Source: JBCCQH01 sp039024435
Lineage (GTDB): Bacteria; Bacteroidota; Bacteroidia; J057; JADKCL01
Direction of reading: 5' to 3'
Assembly (NCBI GenBank): GCA_039024435.1
Contig: JBCCQH010000134.1
Coordinates: 1 to 17,735 of the forward strand
Length of the DNA: 17,735 nt
A program made the translations under genes and the position numbers. This document shows, piece by piece, positions 14,380 through 17,735 of this stretch. The stretch's first letter is position 1; every line of letters starts with the position of its first letter. The notes below the pieces were generated by a model that ran no database searches, was not told the DNA's origin, and saw nothing but the letters and a program-made list of their open reading frames with translations.

Positions 14380-15648
14380 ATGAAGACAGCATCGCCGGTG
14401 ATCATCGTCGGGGCGGGTCCGGGGGGCCTGTACGCCGCTTTGTGCCTCGCCCAGTTGGGAATTCCCAGCACCGTCCTCGAGCGGGCGACATTTCCCCGGA
14501 AGAAAGCCTGCGGCGATATCCTGACTTCCAATGTCCTGCGGGCCCTGCACGAACTCGATCCAGCGCTCCTGGACCGACTGCTGGCCCAGGATTGGTCCCT
14601 CGAACTGAATGCGTCGACCTTTGCCTCCCACCAAGGAAATGCAGTGGAAGTTCCTTTCAACTCGCCCTCCAATCAGCGCCTCGGGCTGCCTTCCTGCATT
14701 GCCGCACGCCGGACGGAATTTGACAACTTTTTCTACGAATACGCCGCCGCCGATCCGCAGGTGGACATCCGCCCGGGCTGCGCGGTACAATCGGCGGAGC
14801 ACACGGGCAATCACTGGCAAATTGGGGCGAAAACCCCGACGGGAACCGAGTCATTTTCGGGGAAAATGCTCCTGATTGCCGCCGGGGCCAATTCTCCCCT
14901 GGTTCAGACGCTCGTACCGGGGCACCAAGTCCGCCCGCGCCACAGTGCGGTAGGGTTGCGTGCCTACTTTTCCGGGGTGACGCCCGGTCCCCGGACGGAC
15001 CGCAGCGAGTTCTACCTGTTTGACCGCAAATTTATGCCGGGGGGCGTGTACATCACTCCCTTCGCCGACGACCTCGTCAATGCCAATCTGGTCCTGCGCT
15101 ACGACATTTTCCGGAAACGCAAGACGCCCCTGCGCGAATTGCTAGAGGATTACATCGCCACCCACCCCGAATTGGCGCCCCGTTTCCGGGACGCGCATTT
15201 GGTCGCCCCACCGCAAGGCAGCCGGTTGTCTTTTGGCACGCGGAAGCGCCCTCTTTCGGCGGAGGGCTGCCTGCTCATCGGAGATGCGGCGGGCCTGACC
15301 GATGCCACCAACGCCAACGGGATCGGACACGCGATGATCAGTGGCCGTCTGGCGGCCCAAGCCACCGCTGAAGCCATCGTGGCGGGAAAATTGGACCAAA
15401 AATCGCTCCGGCACTACGACAAAGCGGTCTACCAACGCCTCCACAACGCACTGCTGCCCGGCAAAGTCATGCGCTACCTCTTCGCCAACCGTGTGGTCTC
15501 TCACCTGAGTGCCTCGCTGTTGCAAAGTTCCTTCCGCCGCCTCAACGGCAAAGCCATCGAAGAACTGGTCTACGCCGGTTCGACCACGAAGACACTCATC
15601 GATCCGCGGTTCTACCTGCGGCTATTTTCAAAGGAAAAAGCAGTTTAA
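14380..15648 (+). CDS. FAD-dependent oxidoreductase, geranylgeranyl reductase family
   Basis: This is a 422-aa flavoprotein of the p-hydroxybenzoate-hydroxylase fold. Evidence: FAD dinucleotide motif VIIVGAGPGGLYAALCLA (7-24); LERATFPRKKACGDIL (33-48) matching the PR-K-CG signature of geranylgeranyl-reductase-like enzymes; a GD motif LLIGDAAGLTDATNANGIGH (298-317) closing the FAD site; and SGRLAAQATAEAI after it. Family members reduce isoprenoid double bonds (for example menaquinone or lipid side chains) or act in pigment synthesis; which applies here is not shown. The C-terminal 70 residues (350-422) are helical and basic. The gene stands alone; its TAA overlaps the TAA of the convergent permease gene by 4 nt (TTAA). 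The start at 14380 is just ahead of the FAD motif, as is usual. Confidence 0.88.
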   Translation: MKTASPVIIVGAGPGGLYAALCLAQLGIPSTVLERATFPRKKACGDILTSNVLRALHELDPALLDRLLAQDWSLELNASTFASHQGNAVEVPFNSPSNQRLGLPSCIAARRTEFDNFFYEYAAADPQVDIRPGCAVQSAEHTGNHWQIGAKTPTGTESFSGKMLLIAAGANSPLVQTLVPGHQVRPRHSAVGLRAYFSGVTPGPRTDRSEFYLFDRKFMPGGVYITPFADDLVNANLVLRYDIFRKRKTPLRELLEDYIATHPELAPRFRDAHLVAPPQGSRLSFGTRKRPLSAEGCLLIGDAAGLTDATNANGIGHAMISGRLAAQATAEAIVAGKLDQKSLRHYDKAVYQRLHNALLPGKVMRYLFANRVVSHLSASLLQSSFRRLNGKAIEELVYAGSTTKTLIDPRFYLRLFSKEKAV

Positions 15649-17153
15649 TCAAACCGCAACGCTTTCACCGCCGTGATCCGCGTCACCAGCCAAGCCGGCA
15701 GGTACATAAAGAAGGTACACACCCCGACCACCCCGACATTGATCGCCAGGAACCAGTCCCACTTGAGGGCAACGGGAACCACGTTGACGAAGTAGTTTTC
15801 CTGGTCGACTTCCAACCAGCCCCAGATGTATTGCGAGACGAGCAGACCTAAGCCCAGCGCATTGCCCACTAAAAGCCCGATCAATATCAGAAAGAGGGCA
15901 TTGGTGACAAAAAGGTCCTGCACTCGGCGATTGGCCATCCCGAGTGCCTTGAGCAACCCGATGGTCCGAGTCCGCTCCAAAATGAGAATCAGGATCACCG
16001 AAACCATGTTGATCACGGCAATCAGGACCATAAGAATGAGGATGAACCAGACATTTTGGTGCTGTAGGGCGACCCACTCGAAGATTTCGGGGTACTCCTT
16101 GGTGATCGTCGTGGCTTCGTACTCGTAGGGCAGGAGGTACTCAATGTCCACCCGGTGCTTTTCCAGGGTGCGCAAATCATCGAGGTTCTTTAACCAGACT
16201 TCAAAGCCGGACACTTGATCGGGCCGCCAATCCCAAACTTCCTGCGGTGCCCGCAGGTCGCAGGAAGCATTTACCAGGTCAAACTCACCCAGACCAGTTT
16301 CGTAAATGCCGGTGACATTGAACTGGCGCACATTCGGTTTGCCTCGCTGCAAGTCAAAAAAATAGGCGAACACTTTGTCGTTTAGGTTCACGTCGAGCCG
16401 GGCGGCCAATTTCCGGGAGATGAGAATTTCTTTGCTGTAGCGGCGTCCCTGGGTCACGTCGGGCACCCGCCCTTCCACGAGGGCTTCGGAAAAAAATTCC
16501 CAGTTGTAAGTCGAGTCCACTCCCTTCAGGACAATGCCTTCCTGGCCGGCTTTGGAGCGCAGCATGCAAGGCTTCAGCACGTAGGGCGATACATTGCGTA
16601 CCTCCGGCAAAGCCGCGATCTCGGGGACAAAATCGTTGTACCGGGGCAGCGGCGTCACTTCACTTTCCAATTCTTCCAGGAGATTGCCCACCTGGATATG
16701 GGAACCGAATCCGATCACCTTTTCGTGGATCGCCCCTTCAAAGCCAAAGACAATCGACACCGCCACTTCCATGACCGCTACCCCCAGGGCAATGCTGATA
16801 ATGCCCAGCCGCACCACCAGCGTCGAAATGGATCGCTGGGCGCGAAAGGTGATCCCAGCGGCAAAAGAAAACTCAAAGGTCCGGAAATTGAACAGCTTCT
16901 GGGTCCAGTAACGCGTCCTCCACCACTTGGCTCCCATGCCCAAAAATGTCCCCAGTGCCGCCAGATAGGGCAGGTACCACACCGAATACGGAGCTTCCAA
17001 GGGGCGCAGCACCAGCAAGCTCACCGGGAGCAGCGCTCCCCAGACCAAAAATGCCGCCAGCAGCCGGTAAATCACGCCTACCCGGACCGCCACCAGCGTG
17101 GCGAGGCTCGCGACGAGAAAACAAATCAAACCGGCCGAAAGGGCGTACAACAT
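15645..17153 (-). CDS. FtsX/LolE-type ABC transporter permease with N-terminal membrane extension
   Basis: This is a 502-aa inner-membrane permease. The core (about 90-502) is the MacB/LolC/LolE plan: a first helix (LGIISIALGVAVMEVAVSIV, 116-135), a large periplasmic domain (about 140-362), then three helices (366-394, 412-443, 466-490) with the FtsX signature ERTRTIGLLKALGM (393-406). Lol-type permeases pull lipoproteins from the inner membrane for outer-membrane delivery; this role is inferred. Residues 1-75 add about three further hydrophobic segments not found in typical ~400-aa LolE. The start at 17153 is supported by a TATCTTTG box 23 nt upstream; an internal Met73 would give a shorter, more typical protein. 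No ATPase gene adjoins it here. Confidence 0.87.
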   Translation of the reverse strand: MLYALSAGLICFLVASLATLVAVRVGVIYRLLAAFLVWGALLPVSLLVLRPLEAPYSVWYLPYLAALGTFLGMGAKWWRTRYWTQKLFNFRTFEFSFAAGITFRAQRSISTLVVRLGIISIALGVAVMEVAVSIVFGFEGAIHEKVIGFGSHIQVGNLLEELESEVTPLPRYNDFVPEIAALPEVRNVSPYVLKPCMLRSKAGQEGIVLKGVDSTYNWEFFSEALVEGRVPDVTQGRRYSKEILISRKLAARLDVNLNDKVFAYFFDLQRGKPNVRQFNVTGIYETGLGEFDLVNASCDLRAPQEVWDWRPDQVSGFEVWLKNLDDLRTLEKHRVDIEYLLPYEYEATTITKEYPEIFEWVALQHQNVWFILILMVLIAVINMVSVILILILERTRTIGLLKALGMANRRVQDLFVTNALFLILIGLLVGNALGLGLLVSQYIWGWLEVDQENYFVNVVPVALKWDWFLAINVGVVGVCTFFMYLPAWLVTRITAVKALRFD

Positions 17154-17176
17154 CGAGCAGACATATTGGTGGAGGG

Positions 17177-17184
17177 CAAAGATA
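17177..17184 (-). promoter_or_regulatory. Bacteroidota -7 promoter box for the permease gene
   Basis: On the minus strand TATCTTTG matches TAnnTTTG exactly, ending 23 nt before the ATG at 17153. No clear TTG -33 element was seen. Its place supports transcription of the long form of the permease, including its N-terminal extension. Confidence 0.5.
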
Positions 17185-17255
17185 ATAAATGCATTCGGGT
17201 AATTCGTTGTGGAATTGTGGATGCAGGTCTGCTCCCTTCAACGTAAATTGTTCGC

Positions 17256-17735
17256 ATGACCCTCAATCAAATTCCCCGGACACTGGTATTGCCCGGATTG
17301 TTGCTGCTCCTGACGCTGCTTTCCTGTGGCCAATCCCCCTCCAACACTCCCGACGACAATCTGGAGGCCACCGATTCGGCGCCCAAACTTGCCGCCGAGG
17401 TCCCGGCCAAACGGGTCTATACCGGGGCCGAGCGCCTCGTGTCGGAAAAACTGAATCTCGTTCGGGGCAAGAAAATCGGACTGGTCGCCAACCAAACCAG
17501 CCTCATTTTTGGGGGTACCCATCTGGTGGATACGCTTGCCGCACTGGGGGTTGAGGTCGTGCGGGTATTTGCGCCCGAACACGGGTTTCGCGGGGACCAG
17601 GACGCGGGCAAAAAGATCCTCGACGGCAAAGACCGCCGCACGGGCATTGCGATTGCTTCGCTGTACGGGCGCAACAAAAAACCGCAGCCGGAACTCATTG
17701 CCGATCTGGATCTGGTCCTGTTCGACATTCAGGAT
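17256..17735 (+). CDS. namZ: NamZ / DUF1343 family lipoprotein, partial (exo-beta-N-acetylmuramidase)
   Basis: The first 160 codons are present and the gene runs off the window edge. A lipoprotein signal (MTLNQIPRTLVLPGLLLLL then TLLSC, Cys24) precedes a Ser/Pro/Asp-rich linker. The DUF1343 domain starts about residue 52: LNLVRGKKIGLVANQTSLIF, then THLVDTLAALGVEVVRVFAPEHGFRG (about 93-118), DAGKKILDGKDRRTG, IASLYGRNKKPQPELI and LDLVLFDIQD. The APEHGFRG and DIQD segments are signatures of this family. Characterised members remove terminal N-acetylmuramic acid from cell-wall fragments; activity here is inferred. The catalytic region continues beyond the window. The gene is divergent from the permease with 102 bp between starts. 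The ATG at 17256 starts the lipoprotein signal. Confidence 0.9.
   Translation, partial: MTLNQIPRTLVLPGLLLLLTLLSCGQSPSNTPDDNLEATDSAPKLAAEVPAKRVYTGAERLVSEKLNLVRGKKIGLVANQTSLIFGGTHLVDTLAALGVEVVRVFAPEHGFRGDQDAGKKILDGKDRRTGIAIASLYGRNKKPQPELIADLDLVLFDIQD

Noticed and set aside
1..17735. tRNA, rRNA, CRISPR array, toxin-antitoxin or phage-defence genes
   Set aside because: No cloverleaf, rRNA core, regularly spaced repeats or recognisable defence domains were seen on either strand. Sequences were read by eye, so a very short RNA gene could be missed.

Overview
The window looks like a chromosomal segment of a relatively GC-rich member of the Bacteroidota, most likely the Saprospiria/Lewinella side. 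That placement is inferred from gene content and was not tested by search. Four things support it: the block bamD - rpoZ-like omega - coaBC - DUF4835/porD is a Bacteroidota hallmark; two secreted proteins end in type IX secretion (T9SS) sorting domains; one protein carries a choice-of-anchor L domain; and three genes are preceded by the Bacteroidota -7 box TAnnTTTG.

Layout. 1-145: intergenic, with a perfect 20-bp inverted repeat. 146-697 (-): small outer-membrane-barrel-like protein. 698-1304: gene-free, holding a 162-bp fully palindromic MITE-like element flanked by TTA duplications. 1305-3917 (-): ClpB disaggregase. 4215-5717 and 5749-7371 (-): a two-gene unit of a T9SS-exported endonuclease I followed by a choice-of-anchor L/OmpA-like protein. 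7414-8115 (+): unrecognised protein. 8225-11707 (+): tight operon bamD, omega, coaBC, DUF4835/porD (gaps of 5 and 8 nt, then a 4-nt overlap). 11708-14379: AT-richer cassette with a T9SS-exported zincin-type metalloprotease and a small lipoprotein on the minus strand; as I recall, recN usually follows DUF4835 in this phylum, but it is absent here. 14380-15648 (+): geranylgeranyl-reductase-type flavoprotein. 15645-17153 (-): FtsX/LolE-type ABC permease with an unusual N-terminal membrane extension. 17256-end (+): start of a NamZ/DUF1343 lipoprotein.

How the genes fit together. Much of the window concerns the cell envelope and export: BamD (outer-membrane protein assembly), DUF4835/PorD (linked to T9SS by annotation), two T9SS cargo proteins (nuclease and protease), a LolE-like permease and a NamZ-like cell-wall hydrolase. 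ClpB and CoaBC are housekeeping. I see no CRISPR array, rRNA, tRNA or defence system. The most unusual items are the palindromic mobile element, the low-GC protease/lipoprotein cassette at the end of a conserved operon, the degenerate OmpA-like end on the anchor-L protein, and the three-helix extension on the permease.
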